Source: Candidatus Scalindua japonica
GTDB lineage: Bacteria > Planctomycetota > Brocadiia > Brocadiales > Scalinduaceae
Length of the DNA: 64,000 bases
Direction: 5' to 3'
Assembly: GCF_002443295.1 (NCBI RefSeq)
Contig: NZ_BAOS01000005.1
Location: forward strand, 124,001 to 188,000
Positions 44,981 through 54,842 of the stretch are shown in pieces. Position numbers and translations under genes: made by a program. The notes below the pieces were generated by a model. The model was given only the letters and a program-made list of their open reading frames with translations. It was not told the DNA's origin and searched no databases. Numbering within the stretch: the first letter of the stretch is position 1; each line of letters opens with the position of its first letter.

Positions 44981-47128
44981 ATGAGTAATCTTAATACAGA
45001 AGTACAAAACACTGATACTGCGAATGATGAACTTACTTTGGACATTAAAGAAGATTCAGAAATATTCCTCGAATTTTTATCCGAGGTACTTGATCATCTG
45101 GATGAATCAGAAAGCAATATTCTCAGCATAGAGGATGAAGTTTGTGATTATGAAAAAATCAATGCAATTTTCAGGAGTATCCATAGTATAAAAGGAAGCG
45201 CTGGGTTTCTCGGATTGATAAATATGCAGCGGCTCAGCCATGAACTGGAAGCGCTACTGGACAAGGCACGAAAAGGTGAAATAACCATAACACAGGAAAT
45301 TATCAATATTTCTTTAAACGCAATAGACGCACTGAGGAAACTCCGGGATAATCTGTCAATTAAAGTAGACAGAGAACTCGGAAATATCTCTGACACTGAG
45401 GTATCGACGCAGGAACAGCCTATCAATATTCAAGAGTTCATAGACCGGATAACATCCATACTGAATGGAGATACCAAACCAAAAGAGATGGTAACTGAGT
45501 CACACAATACTGGATCCGTCAACGTTTTGAGCGGACATGAATTGCAGGAAAATACAAAACAAAATCCTGAAATTGATAACATGGAACCGTCAGGAGACTT
45601 CTGGTCTGACAAACTATCTGAACAATCGGAAAAAATGTTCCTTGGAGAGATACTTATAGACGAAGGAACCATTACTCAAGAGCAACTTGACAAAGCTATC
45701 GATGAGGGAAACAAAAAAATCGGTGAAATACTCATTGAAGATGGAGCTACTACTCCCGAAAAAATTGAAAAGGCCCTTAATGAACAGAAACCTATCGGTC
45801 AGATTCTGGCCGAGAAAGGTGATATCTCTGAACCTCAGCTTGATAATGCGTTAAAACAACAAGAAAAGAAAGTAGGAGAAATACTTGTAGAAAAAGGTAT
45901 TGCAACTCCTGATAAAATAGATTCAGCTTTAAAGACACAACAGGCACAGAGAAGTATGAAATTACAATCACGGACTGTCAAGGTAGATACCGGCAAACTG
46001 GACAATCTGTTTGACCTGGTAGGAGAACTCGTAATTGCCAATACACTAATTTGTGGAGAGATGAAGTCTGTAAATAATAACAGTGCAAGTAAAAACCTCT
46101 CACAATTAACGAAAATTACCAAGGATATTCAGGACCAGGTCATGTCAATGAGAATGGTCACCCTGAAGCAAACATTCCAGAAAATGTCAAGGCTGGTAAG
46201 AGATGTGTCTCAACATTCAGGAAAAAATGTTAAATTTCACATCACTGGTGAAGAGACGGAGCTCGATAAAAATGTTATTGAAGAAATTGCCGACCCACTC
46301 GTACATATTCTCAGGAATTCAGTAGATCATGGTATTGAGTCGGAGGAGGATAGGCTTGCTAAAGGCAAACCGAAAGAGGGTTCAGTAACATTAAGCGCCT
46401 TTCATAGAGGTGGAAATATCATTATAGAGATCAAGGACGACGGTAAAGGCCTGCAAAAAGAGAGAATTCTGAAGAAGGCCGTTGATAAAGGACTGGTAAG
46501 CAAACAAACATCAATGACTGATAATCAAATATACAATTTGATTTTTGCACCCGGTCTGTCTACTGCAGATAAGGTTACTAATATTTCAGGTCGTGGTGTA
46601 GGAATGGATGTAGTAAGGAAAAACATTGAGAAGCTCCGCGGTAAAGTTGATGTAACTTCACAGGAAGGAGTAGGATCCACATTTACTATCAAACTACCTC
46701 TAACATTGGCAATAATAGACGGCATAGTCGTTAATGTTGGCGATACTAAATACATCATACCTACAGTATCCATAGAGGAGTCTCTGCAGCCTAAGAGAGA
46801 AGAGATCAGCACCGTTAAAAACCAGGGTGAAGTAGTCAACATCAGGGGAAACCTTTTGTCACTTGTGCGCCTGCATAAACTTTATGATATTAATACTACA
46901 AAGACAGTTCCATGGGAATCTATTGTGGTAGTTGTAGAAGGGGCTGACGGGAAATATGGAGTATTAGTCGATGAACTTCTGGGGCAACAACAGGTTGTAA
47001 TCAAAAGCCTGGGAGACAGGTTCAAAAATGTGAAAGGTATTTCAGGAAGTGCTATACTAGGCGACGGAAAAGTTGGTTTAATTCTGGATGTCACTGGGGT
47101 GAAAGAAGCATTTGTCGGGCACAACTAA
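44981..47128 (+). CDS. cheA: Chemotaxis kinase CheA with four MshEN-like linker repeats
   Basis: 715 aa. Hpt domain at ~25-130 with His68 (FRSIHSIKGSAGFLG). No recognisable P2 domain; instead residues 221-325 hold four ~26-residue repeats starting at 221, 247, 272 and 298 (LGEILIDEGTITQEQLDKAI and three like it). Then the dimerisation domain (TGKLDNLFDLVGELVIA), ATPase domain (HILRNSVDHGIE, DDGKGL, GRGVGMDVV) and the CheW-like domain to the end. The start ATG follows AAAGGACG. It phosphorylates CheY and CheB. The repeats resemble the c-di-GMP-binding MshEN fold but lack its leading Arg. Confidence 0.93.
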   Translation: MSNLNTEVQNTDTANDELTLDIKEDSEIFLEFLSEVLDHLDESESNILSIEDEVCDYEKINAIFRSIHSIKGSAGFLGLINMQRLSHELEALLDKARKGEITITQEIINISLNAIDALRKLRDNLSIKVDRELGNISDTEVSTQEQPINIQEFIDRITSILNGDTKPKEMVTESHNTGSVNVLSGHELQENTKQNPEIDNMEPSGDFWSDKLSEQSEKMFLGEILIDEGTITQEQLDKAIDEGNKKIGEILIEDGATTPEKIEKALNEQKPIGQILAEKGDISEPQLDNALKQQEKKVGEILVEKGIATPDKIDSALKTQQAQRSMKLQSRTVKVDTGKLDNLFDLVGELVIANTLICGEMKSVNNNSASKNLSQLTKITKDIQDQVMSMRMVTLKQTFQKMSRLVRDVSQHSGKNVKFHITGEETELDKNVIEEIADPLVHILRNSVDHGIESEEDRLAKGKPKEGSVTLSAFHRGGNIIIEIKDDGKGLQKERILKKAVDKGLVSKQTSMTDNQIYNLIFAPGLSTADKVTNISGRGVGMDVVRKNIEKLRGKVDVTSQEGVGSTFTIKLPLTLAIIDGIVVNVGDTKYIIPTVSIEESLQPKREEISTVKNQGEVVNIRGNLLSLVRLHKLYDINTTKTVPWESIVVVVEGADGKYGVLVDELLGQQQVVIKSLGDRFKNVKGISGSAILGDGKVGLILDVTGVKEAFVGHN

Positions 47129-47164
47129 CTATTGAAAATTGTGGAGAAAAACACCACCTCTTAT

Positions 47165-47291
47165 CATTCTGAATGACCGGAGAGAGCGAAAAATTCCTTG
47201 ACGCTATATCAGGCAAATATTCTGAGAAGTTTCTCAGAACAAGGTGCAGAGAGTCTTCCTTCGTTACTCACTCAGAAAACAAGGTGTAGAG
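47165..47291. repeat. Decayed intergenic repeats between cheA and cheW
   Basis: CATTCTGAATGACCGGAGAG at 47165 and a reversed relative at 47251-47280 belong to the CATTCTGAGTGAGCGAAG-type repeat family. Between them is the hairpin TCTGAGAA-GT-TTCTCAGA (47221-47238). CTCAGAACAAGGTGCAGAG (47233-47251) recurs as CTCAGAAAACAAGGTGTAGA (47271-47290). Confidence 0.5.
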
Positions 47292-47331
47292 TGATATCTG
47301 ACAATATATAATAAAAAAAAAGGAGAACAAT

Positions 47332-47823
47332 ATGGAAGCAGTGACAGAAAACATAAAAAATGCAGTGCATGCAGGGAAATATTTAACATTTGTCTTGAGT
47401 GATGAAGAGTACGGTATAGAAATTCTTAAAGTCAGAGAAATTATTGGTCTTATGGATATTACAACGGTACCACAGACTCCGGATTATATGAAAGGTGTCA
47501 TTAATCTCAGGGGTAAAGTCATACCGGTAATTGATCTTAGATTAAAATTTTCTATGCAGGAAGAGGAACATACTCAAGCAACATGTACGATTGTAGTAGA
47601 AGTCGGCAACACGTTAATTGGAATAATAGTAGACAGCGTCTCAGAAGTATCTGATATTGGCAGCGAAGAGATCCGGGAAACACCAAATCTCGGACAAGGT
47701 ATAGATACGAACTATATCATGGGCATGGGTAAGTTAAAGGAAAAACTTATTATACTGCTTGATATTGATAAAGTGCTGTCGGAAGGAGAGCTGGAAATGG
47801 TGGAAGAGATAGCAGCGAATTAA
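47332..47823 (+). CDS. cheW: Chemotaxis coupling protein CheW
   Basis: 163 aa. Typical CheW features: YLTFVLSDEEYGIEILKVREIIG, TTVPQTPDYMKGVINLRGKVIPVIDLR and a C-terminal GMGKLKEKLIILLDIDKVLS. It joins chemoreceptors to CheA. No receptor gene is present in this window. A strong AAGGAG precedes the ATG. Confidence 0.95.
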   Translation: MEAVTENIKNAVHAGKYLTFVLSDEEYGIEILKVREIIGLMDITTVPQTPDYMKGVINLRGKVIPVIDLRLKFSMQEEEHTQATCTIVVEVGNTLIGIIVDSVSEVSDIGSEEIRETPNLGQGIDTNYIMGMGKLKEKLIILLDIDKVLSEGELEMVEEIAAN

Positions 47824-47962
47824 AAACAGCAAAGATCTGTATAATAATTTAGCAATGCTGACAAGGATATACATTACCATTTATCTATCTTTGTACCATA
47901 CAGTAAACCATATTTATCTATGATAGATAGTATAAAAACCTTGTGGTTTGGAAGGAGCAGTT

Positions 47963-48601
47963 ATGAATATAGGTGATTTGGAAGGTAGTATTATTAACGC
48001 CATAAAAGATGCAACGAAGGAGGCGTTCTCCACTATGTTAATGACTGAGTTACATGCTGATGAATCTTTTGTCAAGAACGAAGAGAATGTCGCTTGCGAC
48101 CTGATATCATCCCTCCATTTCTTTAATGATAAGTATATGGTTAAGATAGCGTTATTTTGTGATGCTGCATCTGCCTGTCATATTGCCGGCACAATGCTTG
48201 GTATGGAAGTATCCGAAGTTGATGTGGATGTAAAGGATGCAATGGGTGAAATCGTAAATATGATTGCTGGAGGTGCAAAAGTAAAACTGGAAAGCAGGAT
48301 GGGAGAATTGCATCTTCTGACCCCCTGGATTATCTCTGCTCGAAACCTGAAAATTCCCTCTCGTTCCGATCGTAAAACAGGATTCATTATAGATTCACAG
48401 GCACGGTTTTCGTGGGTCATGACAAAGTTTTCTTTTGATAAAGGTACATTTATTGTAAGTGTGCTGCCGAACGAAGTTCCTCAGAACAGCGCAGATCACT
48501 CAGACAAGGATATAAATATACTGCAGCAAGAAATAGCAAACCTTAAAAAAGAGAATCTGACCCTGAGAGCAAAGTTTAAGGAAGTAAATATGGTTGTGTA
48601 A
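47963..48601 (+). CDS. cheX: CheX-like CheY-P phosphatase with C-terminal coiled coil
   Basis: 212 aa from ATG 47963 (AAGGAG six bases upstream). The CheX signature is DAMGEIVNMIAGGAK, which holds the Glu and Asn used to dephosphorylate CheY-P; the fold ends near residue 165. A C-terminal extension (ILQQEIANLKKENLTLRAKF) forms a short coiled coil, not usual in CheX. It would end the signal in an organism with no cheZ in this cluster. Confidence 0.8.
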   Translation: MNIGDLEGSIINAIKDATKEAFSTMLMTELHADESFVKNEENVACDLISSLHFFNDKYMVKIALFCDAASACHIAGTMLGMEVSEVDVDVKDAMGEIVNMIAGGAKVKLESRMGELHLLTPWIISARNLKIPSRSDRKTGFIIDSQARFSWVMTKFSFDKGTFIVSVLPNEVPQNSADHSDKDINILQQEIANLKKENLTLRAKFKEVNMVV

Positions 48602-48775
48602 ATATTTTGAACTAAGGTTCATGGAATGAATAGAATGTAGATTCCCTGGTTTATAATACATCTTTTTAAATTCCCTACTGTTGTTTTTTAAGGAATACTG
48701 GCACTACACAATTATTAAATTATTAAACAATTTTAACAGATTAGTTACTACTAATTTGTTTTCTAGAGAAAAACT

Positions 48776-49264
48776 ATGATAGTAAATAATAATGAAAATA
48801 TTGTTACGGTAGGCGTTGGTGATTTGAAAATTGCTCAGTCACCTAAAGTGATAAAAACCAGTCTTGGTTCATGTGTTGGTGTAGTTTTGTATGACAGCGT
48901 TCAGAAAGTTGGGGGGATGCTTCATTTAATGCTGCCTAACTGTAATGAAAGGGATGGCAAACCAGGTAAGTATGCTGACACCGGGATTCCTTTGTTATTA
49001 GACTTAATGGTAAACAAAGCAAAATCAAAAAAGAGTGTACTTACCGCAAAGATTTTTGGCGGAGCAAAGATGTTTAATGTCAGCAGCGAAATATTTGATA
49101 TAGGAAAATCTAATATTGCTGAAGCACAAAAAATTCTGGCAAAATATGGGATCAGAATAATTGCCTCAAGGTTAGGTGGTACCAAAGGGCATCAGATAAC
49201 ACTTGATACGGAAACCGGCATTGTTCAAAGCCGTATATTTGGAGAGCAAACAGAGAAATACTGA
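48776..49264 (+). CDS. cheD: Chemoreceptor glutamine deamidase CheD
   Basis: 162 aa. Catalytic Cys in TSLGSCVGVVLYD and His in GGMLHLMLPN; further on, AKIFGGAKMF and NIAEAQKILAKYGI are family hallmarks. CheD deamidates receptor glutamines and, with CheC, speeds CheY-P loss. cheC follows ~220 bases downstream. Confidence 0.94.
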   Translation: MIVNNNENIVTVGVGDLKIAQSPKVIKTSLGSCVGVVLYDSVQKVGGMLHLMLPNCNERDGKPGKYADTGIPLLLDLMVNKAKSKKSVLTAKIFGGAKMFNVSSEIFDIGKSNIAEAQKILAKYGIRIIASRLGGTKGHQITLDTETGIVQSRIFGEQTEKY

Positions 49265-49312
49265 ATCTATTGTTAATTTCAGATTTGTAAATTACTGAAT
49301 TTTTTTCTTTTA

Positions 49313-49350
49313 GTCATGATGAATAACCGGAGAAACTGAAGAATCTCTTA
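49313..49350 (+). repeat. Decayed intergenic repeat between cheD and cheC
   Basis: Reads like the CATTCTGAGTGAGCGAAG family: GTCATGATGAATAACCGGAG then CTGAAGAATCTCT. Compare 36211-36260 and 47165-47280. Confidence 0.4.
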
Positions 49351-49484
49351 TCAGAATAATGTAACTATCCTTGAAAATCATTTTGTAATTCTATACAGAA
49401 ACTCTTCGCTTCCTTCTCCATCAATCTGAAATTGTGTGTGAGGTAAAAATCAAAAATCTTAAATATAATGGAAGGATTTTAAAA

Positions 49485-50135
49485 ATGCGGATATCTAATG
49501 AACATTTAAAAATGTTGGATATTATTGTGAAGATCAGCATTGACAATGCCTCTCGTTCTTTTTCTAAGTCGATTAAGCACGCAGCATTGATTGAATTAGT
49601 TAAAACCGAACTGGTGGATATCAGCGAAATTACAGAAGAGATGAATAATGATTTTCGTGAAATGGTGGCCTCGATGTTACGTCTTGAAGGTTCACTGAAT
49701 GGAAAAATAATGTTCATGATCCCCCTGGATGGGGCGCTAATATTACAGGATTTCTATTTGCAGGAAACAACAGGTACGGCAAAAGAGTTTAATGAACTTA
49801 CTGAAGGTACTGTGCAGGAAATCGGAAACATTCTAGCAAGCGCTATAGGCAATACATTTGCTTCGGGTATGGGTTCAATGCTGCCAACTCCGCCGCAAGT
49901 ATTATGCGATTTTGCAGGATCAATATTCAACCAGCTTATTTTTGAAGAATCTATTAATAATGACAAAATACTTCTGACAGAGACAAAATTCAGACTGCAT
50001 GATACTGAGATAGATTGTTACTTTTTCTTACTTCCAGACTTAAGTACATTGGAACAATCATTAAGTAAATTTGAAAACAAGGATAATCTGAATAATTATA
50101 CCAGAAATAAAATAGACGTAGAGAAAATAACTTAA
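49485..50135 (+). CDS. cheC: CheY-P phosphatase CheC
   Basis: 216 aa from ATG 49485, with AAGGA eight bases upstream. Two CheC helices hold the active pairs: the second is clear as TEGTVQEIGNILASAIGNTFAS, with Glu and Asn; the first (HAALIELVKTELVDIS) is weaker and lacks the Asn. So perhaps only one site is active. CheC works with CheD. The gene lies between cheD and a stand-alone receiver. Confidence 0.8.
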   Translation: MRISNEHLKMLDIIVKISIDNASRSFSKSIKHAALIELVKTELVDISEITEEMNNDFREMVASMLRLEGSLNGKIMFMIPLDGALILQDFYLQETTGTAKEFNELTEGTVQEIGNILASAIGNTFASGMGSMLPTPPQVLCDFAGSIFNQLIFEESINNDKILLTETKFRLHDTEIDCYFFLLPDLSTLEQSLSKFENKDNLNNYTRNKIDVEKIT

Positions 50136-50193
50136 ATAATTATCTTACTTCGAAGTAAGGAGTTATTATACAACATGCTGCAGGAGAAAAATC

Positions 50194-50559
50194 ATGAAAA
50201 GAGTATTAATAGTAGATGATGCAAGTGTTGTCAGATTACTAATAAAAAAGGTACTCAAGGCCGGTAACTTCGAATTTGCAGGAGAGGCCATAAATGGAAA
50301 AGACGCATTATCAAAGTATAAGGAACTGCGACCTGATATAGTAACAATGGACATAACAATGCCTGAAACAGACGGTATTCAGGCGACAAAGGATATAATA
50401 GCATTTGATGAAAACGCAAAGATAATAATGTTATCCGGAATTGATCAAAAAGAGATGTTATGGAAAGCGATGAAAGCTGGAGCGACTTCTTACATCGTAA
50501 AACCATTTGAAAATGACAGAATATTGTCAGCTCTGAATGAGATCACTGAAAGTAAATAG
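50194..50559 (+). CDS. Stand-alone receiver domain, CheY-like
   Basis: 121 aa. VDDASVVRLLI, phospho-Asp in VTMDITMPETDG, Ser in MLSGID and Lys in VKPF. A second CheY, more like the regulators found next to cheC/cheX or cheB. It may be a phosphate sink or output. GGAGAAAAATC lies before the ATG. Confidence 0.9.
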   Translation: MKRVLIVDDASVVRLLIKKVLKAGNFEFAGEAINGKDALSKYKELRPDIVTMDITMPETDGIQATKDIIAFDENAKIIMLSGIDQKEMLWKAMKAGATSYIVKPFENDRILSALNEITESK

Positions 50560-50680
50560 TTCGTACTCAGAGCCTGCAAAGCAAAGAAACTACATATTAT
50601 TTATATGGAAACCCTGTTTGCTTAAGTCTGGAATTTTGTAGTTTTCTTTAATTCTGAAACTTGAATAATTGGAGTTAATT

Positions 50681-51514
50681 ATGCAATATGTTTTATCAAA
50701 CCAAGAGTTTGAGTTATTTAGAAGTTTAATTTATGACACATGTGGAATTAGTTTGACTTTATCCAAAAAGGAGCTGGTAAAAGCAAGGTTAACAAAACGT
50801 TTAATCAATACTGGTTTAAACACGTTTAACGATTATTATGATTATGTTACTAAAACAGATAAAACGGGCAGAGAGTTAATCCATCTGATTGATAATATTT
50901 CAACAAATAAAACAGATTTCTTCAGGGAAAAAAAACACTTTGATTTTTTGAATACAACTCTTTTACCAGCTCTTATTTCAAACAAAGAGCAGAGAAAGGA
51001 TAAGAGGTTGCGTATATGGTGTGCGGCAGCATCTTCAGGAGAAGAACCTTATACTCTTGCCATGACCGTTTTTAACCATATAAAATCTGACAGTGAATGG
51101 GATGTTAAAATCCTTGCGACAGATATCTCTACAAGAATATTACAAAAAGCCATTGACGGTACATATAAAACAGAATTGCTGAAAGATATCCCGCCCAGGA
51201 TTACTTCGGCGCATTTCTCTAAAGTATCGGTTGACAATATAAACTACTATAGGGCAAAAGATCATTTGAAAAAAATAATAACATTCAGAAGATTCAACTT
51301 GATGACAGAGAAGTTCCCATTTAAAAACCCATTTGATTTTATCTTTTGCAGGAATGTTATGATCTACTTTGATCCGAAAACCCAACAACGACTTGTCGCA
51401 AAATTTTATAATTGCTTACCGAAGAGAGGTTATCTTTTCATTGGACATTCAGAAACATTATCTAAAAACGATAATAAATTTAACTATGTACAACCTGCAG
51501 TTTATCAGAAATAA
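50681..51514 (+). CDS. cheR: Chemoreceptor methyltransferase CheR
   Basis: 277 aa from ATG 50681 (GGAG six bases upstream). N-terminal helical domain (FELFRSLIYDTCGISL), then the SAM-binding domain: TDFFREKKHFDFL, RIWCAAASSGEEPYTLAM, ILATDIS and DFIFCRNVMIYFDPKTQ. It methylates receptor glutamates, opposed by CheB encoded downstream. Confidence 0.95.
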   Translation: MQYVLSNQEFELFRSLIYDTCGISLTLSKKELVKARLTKRLINTGLNTFNDYYDYVTKTDKTGRELIHLIDNISTNKTDFFREKKHFDFLNTTLLPALISNKEQRKDKRLRIWCAAASSGEEPYTLAMTVFNHIKSDSEWDVKILATDISTRILQKAIDGTYKTELLKDIPPRITSAHFSKVSVDNINYYRAKDHLKKIITFRRFNLMTEKFPFKNPFDFIFCRNVMIYFDPKTQQRLVAKFYNCLPKRGYLFIGHSETLSKNDNKFNYVQPAVYQK

Positions 51515-51593
51515 CAATATGCGAATGCAGATTGAGGAGAAAAAGTTATGGATACAAATTTGAATAATTGGCTATATTTATAAGGAGAAAGTA

Positions 51594-53120
51594 GTGAAAT
51601 ACATAATAATTAGTATAATATTAATAATTACACTTTTGAGTAATGCTATTTACCTATTTCACGGTCCTGCTGCTGAACAAAAAGCTAATGAGAGTGAAAA
51701 TATATTTACATACAAAACGCCCGATAATGAAATATGGATTAATAAGAACAAGCTGGCGCTGGAACGTATGAGGAACCACTACATAAGTGGAAGTGACAGT
51801 ATAATCGATAGTTTAGAAGCTGAAAACCAGCACGTAACACCGCTACAACAGCTGGAACCTGAGGCAAGGAAGATGTTGACAGCTTCAAAAAACAATTCAC
51901 CTTATTTCTTCATTTTTAACAGCTTGATTATAGTTTCAGGCTTTATTTTCATAAGCCTTGTAACACTTAAACGTAAACAAACTGAACAATCGGAAACGTC
52001 CTCTCACCGTCAGACTGAAAAAATTATTTCCAAAATACAAACGACAGAAAAATCGGAAAGAAATCAATCATGTTATAGCGAGCAGATCCTCAACAAATCA
52101 AAAGAAATTATTTGTGAGATACTTCAAATAATTAATGAGCATTCAGATAACAATATTTCGCCAAAACAAGGCTTACTTGATAATTTTGCAAAGGAACAAG
52201 TTAAAAAGATCAAGACATCTTCAACTATAGAGGATTTACTCACAATAGAAGAGGACATTAAAAAGATAATTCCAAAACACTTCGAAACCACAAAATGTCT
52301 TGTTAATACAAAATTTAATGAATTAAGAGCAATGTTAAATGAATTAGCTGAAGACTTTGGATCAATAACGGAAGACAACACAGACTTTTCAGAACAGATT
52401 AAAGACAGTATGTCACATATTGAAAAAGCTATGAAATTGGACGAAATAAAGCAGATAAGAAAAAAGATAACACTGGAAACATCCTCAATGCGAAAAGTAA
52501 TCGCTAAAAAGCAGGAGAAAGATGCCATCATTATTGACTCATTAACACATAAAGTTAAAGCGATTAAAGAGGAGCTTGCCTCAGCGAAGAAAGAAGTATT
52601 GATAGATGGTTTAACTCAAATTTACAATAGAAAGGCATTTGATAAAAAAATAGGTGATTTCTTTAAAAAGAAAACGAACATGAAGCGCCCATTCACCCTT
52701 GCCATGGTTGACATAGACTATTTTAAAAAAGTAAATGACGAATTCGGGCATACAGTAGGTGATGAGATACTGAAAAAGGTTGCCAGAACAATCAAAGAAA
52801 CTTTCAGGTTAAATGATTTTGTAGCAAGATATGGTGGAGAAGAATTCTCAGTTATGATTGACAGGATTGATAGTCACTATATCATGGACGTATGCGAAAG
52901 ACTACGCGTAGCAATTGAAGAAATAAGTTTTATGGTTGACTCTGAAAGAATACCAACTTCTGCAAGTATTGGAATTGCGTTCAGCAAACATTCAGATACT
53001 CCAAAAACATTAATAGACAGAGCTGATAAGGCTTTGTATTTCGCAAAAGAGAGCGGTAGAAATACAATCAAATCAGAAGTTGATCTGTCTGAAACCCTAC
53101 TGGAGACAGTTTCAAACTGA
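51594..53120 (+). CDS. Membrane-bound GGDEF diguanylate cyclase
   Basis: 508 aa from GTG with AAGGAG upstream. Two membrane helices (~2-24 and ~103-121) enclose a ~75-residue periplasmic part; a long helical cytoplasmic region follows to ~335. The GGDEF domain (~340-505) has LIDGLTQIYNRKAFD, GGEEF at 414-418 and an inhibitory RxxD site (RLND) at 405-408, so it should be active and product-inhibited. It makes c-di-GMP inside the che cluster, between cheR and cheB. Confidence 0.88.
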   Translation: MKYIIISIILIITLLSNAIYLFHGPAAEQKANESENIFTYKTPDNEIWINKNKLALERMRNHYISGSDSIIDSLEAENQHVTPLQQLEPEARKMLTASKNNSPYFFIFNSLIIVSGFIFISLVTLKRKQTEQSETSSHRQTEKIISKIQTTEKSERNQSCYSEQILNKSKEIICEILQIINEHSDNNISPKQGLLDNFAKEQVKKIKTSSTIEDLLTIEEDIKKIIPKHFETTKCLVNTKFNELRAMLNELAEDFGSITEDNTDFSEQIKDSMSHIEKAMKLDEIKQIRKKITLETSSMRKVIAKKQEKDAIIIDSLTHKVKAIKEELASAKKEVLIDGLTQIYNRKAFDKKIGDFFKKKTNMKRPFTLAMVDIDYFKKVNDEFGHTVGDEILKKVARTIKETFRLNDFVARYGGEEFSVMIDRIDSHYIMDVCERLRVAIEEISFMVDSERIPTSASIGIAFSKHSDTPKTLIDRADKALYFAKESGRNTIKSEVDLSETLLETVSN

Positions 53121-53143
53121 AATAGTATCTATTTGAGAAACTG

Positions 53144-54250
53144 ATGATGAATAATAAAATTAAAGTATTAATTGTTGATGATTCTGCTGTTGTCAGAAAA
53201 ATATTATCCGGCGGTTTAAGCAAGTATAATGATGTCGAAATAGTCGGAACAGCACCGGATCCGTTTATAGCCAGGAATAAAATTATTAAATTCAAGCCGG
53301 ACGTACTTACGCTTGATGTTGAAATGCCAAAAATGGATGGAATCACATTTCTTAATAAACTGATGACACACTATCCTATACCCACAATCATGGTAAGCTC
53401 ACTTACTCAGGAAGGTTGTGATGCGGCATTAAAGGCGCTGGAAGTTGGCGCTGTAGACTTTGTCGCAAAGCCGACAAACCACTTGGGCAGTGATGTTGAA
53501 AATGTAATAGATGAGTTATACACCAAAATAAAACATGCATCCAGGAGCAATGTAATAAGACTCAATCAAAAAAGAATATTAGGGTGCAATGGAAATAATA
53601 ACCGTTCACAAATAAACAGATCTCAAATACATTCCGGATCTCGACCTGATAATGGAAAAAATTATACGGTTTTTAAAGGCACTAACAAAGTTATATTTAT
53701 TGGTGCCTCAACCGGAGGTACTGAAGCCTTGAAGGATGTCTTAATAAAGATGCCTCCCGACTCTCCTGCCATAGCTATTGTACAACACATGCCGCCAATT
53801 TTTACAAAGGCATTTGCGGAAAGAATGGACTCATTATGCTCTATCACTGTTAAGGAAGGTAAAAATGGTGACAGCCTTTTACCGGGGCAGGCAATAATAG
53901 CGCCAGGAAACTATCATATGAGCATAAAAAGAAACGGAGCTATGTACAGCATTGCAACAAATCAGGATGCGCCCATACATCACCAAAGACCCGCGGTAGA
54001 CGTTCTCTTCGATTCAGCATCAAAATATGTTGGGCCTAATGCAATAGGAGTTATTATGACCGGAATGGGATCTGATGGTGCAACCGGACTGTTAAAAATG
54101 AAAGAATCAGGAGCAAAAACTATTGCTCAAGATGAAGATAGTTGTGTTGTGTTTGGTATGCCAAAAGAAGCCATCAAATTAGGAGCTGCTGATAAAGTCG
54201 TACCATTACACAAAATCTCAGAGAATATACTATCTTTCTTAAAAAACTGA
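53144..54250 (+). CDS. cheB: Chemotaxis methylesterase/response regulator CheB
   Basis: 368 aa. Receiver (VDDSAVVRK; LTLDVEMPKMDG; VAKP), then the methylesterase/deamidase domain with Ser in FIGASTGGTEAL, His in QHMPPIFTKAFAERM and Asp in MTGMGSDGATGL. The linker has NNNRSQINRSQ, a polar stretch. It removes receptor methyl groups. Its stop overlaps the next ATG by one base. Confidence 0.96.
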   Translation: MMNNKIKVLIVDDSAVVRKILSGGLSKYNDVEIVGTAPDPFIARNKIIKFKPDVLTLDVEMPKMDGITFLNKLMTHYPIPTIMVSSLTQEGCDAALKALEVGAVDFVAKPTNHLGSDVENVIDELYTKIKHASRSNVIRLNQKRILGCNGNNNRSQINRSQIHSGSRPDNGKNYTVFKGTNKVIFIGASTGGTEALKDVLIKMPPDSPAIAIVQHMPPIFTKAFAERMDSLCSITVKEGKNGDSLLPGQAIIAPGNYHMSIKRNGAMYSIATNQDAPIHHQRPAVDVLFDSASKYVGPNAIGVIMTGMGSDGATGLLKMKESGAKTIAQDEDSCVVFGMPKEAIKLGAADKVVPLHKISENILSFLKN

Positions 54251-54840
54251 TGAAAGGCCATAATCAATACCGCAGTGAAGTTGAGATCATAAAAGATGCA
54301 CAAGTGAATATCACTGATGCTAACACCAATAATGACAAAACTTTGATAAGCCTTTTAAGGCATGAAATCTCACAACTCAAAGCAACTAACGCCTCTCTGA
54401 ATGTAAAATTACAAAGCCTTCGTGAAAAGCACTTACCCCATGTCTTCTTAGTTGAAGATGATTATGACACTTCACAGATCATTGCTGAAATCCTTCATGA
54501 TGATTACAACGTAATTGATGCTGGAAATGGAATTGAGGCACTAAGTATCTTACGCAAAGTAGGTAACGCTGGTAGTAGCGTCAAAAAAATTGATACAATA
54601 TTATTAGATATTAATTTACCCGGCATGTGTGGGTTTACATTATGCCATGAGGTAAAAAAGAAAATGAAATTGAACATCCCCATCATTGTATGTACGGCAA
54701 GAAATACTAAAAAGGATGTAATAAGGGCAATCAGTTCTGGAGCAAATGACTATATTATCAAACCATTTCAGGAAAAAACTTTAGTAAGTAAAGTTAACAA
54801 ATGGACAAAGGTAAACAAAAGATTACATATCAAATTATAA
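54250..54840 (+). CDS. Response regulator with N-terminal coiled coil
   Basis: 196 aa. Residues ~30-60 form a short coiled coil (LISLLRHEISQLKATNASLNV); the rest is a receiver with VEDDYD, phospho-Asp in ILLDINLPGM, Thr in CTARN and Lys in IKPF. Coupled to cheB. No output domain, so it may act through the coiled coil. Last gene of the che cluster; its stop lies 3 bases from that of the convergent 349-aa gene. Confidence 0.85.
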   Translation: MKGHNQYRSEVEIIKDAQVNITDANTNNDKTLISLLRHEISQLKATNASLNVKLQSLREKHLPHVFLVEDDYDTSQIIAEILHDDYNVIDAGNGIEALSILRKVGNAGSSVKKIDTILLDINLPGMCGFTLCHEVKKKMKLNIPIIVCTARNTKKDVIRAISSGANDYIIKPFQEKTLVSKVNKWTKVNKRLHIKL

Positions 54841-54842
54841 TC

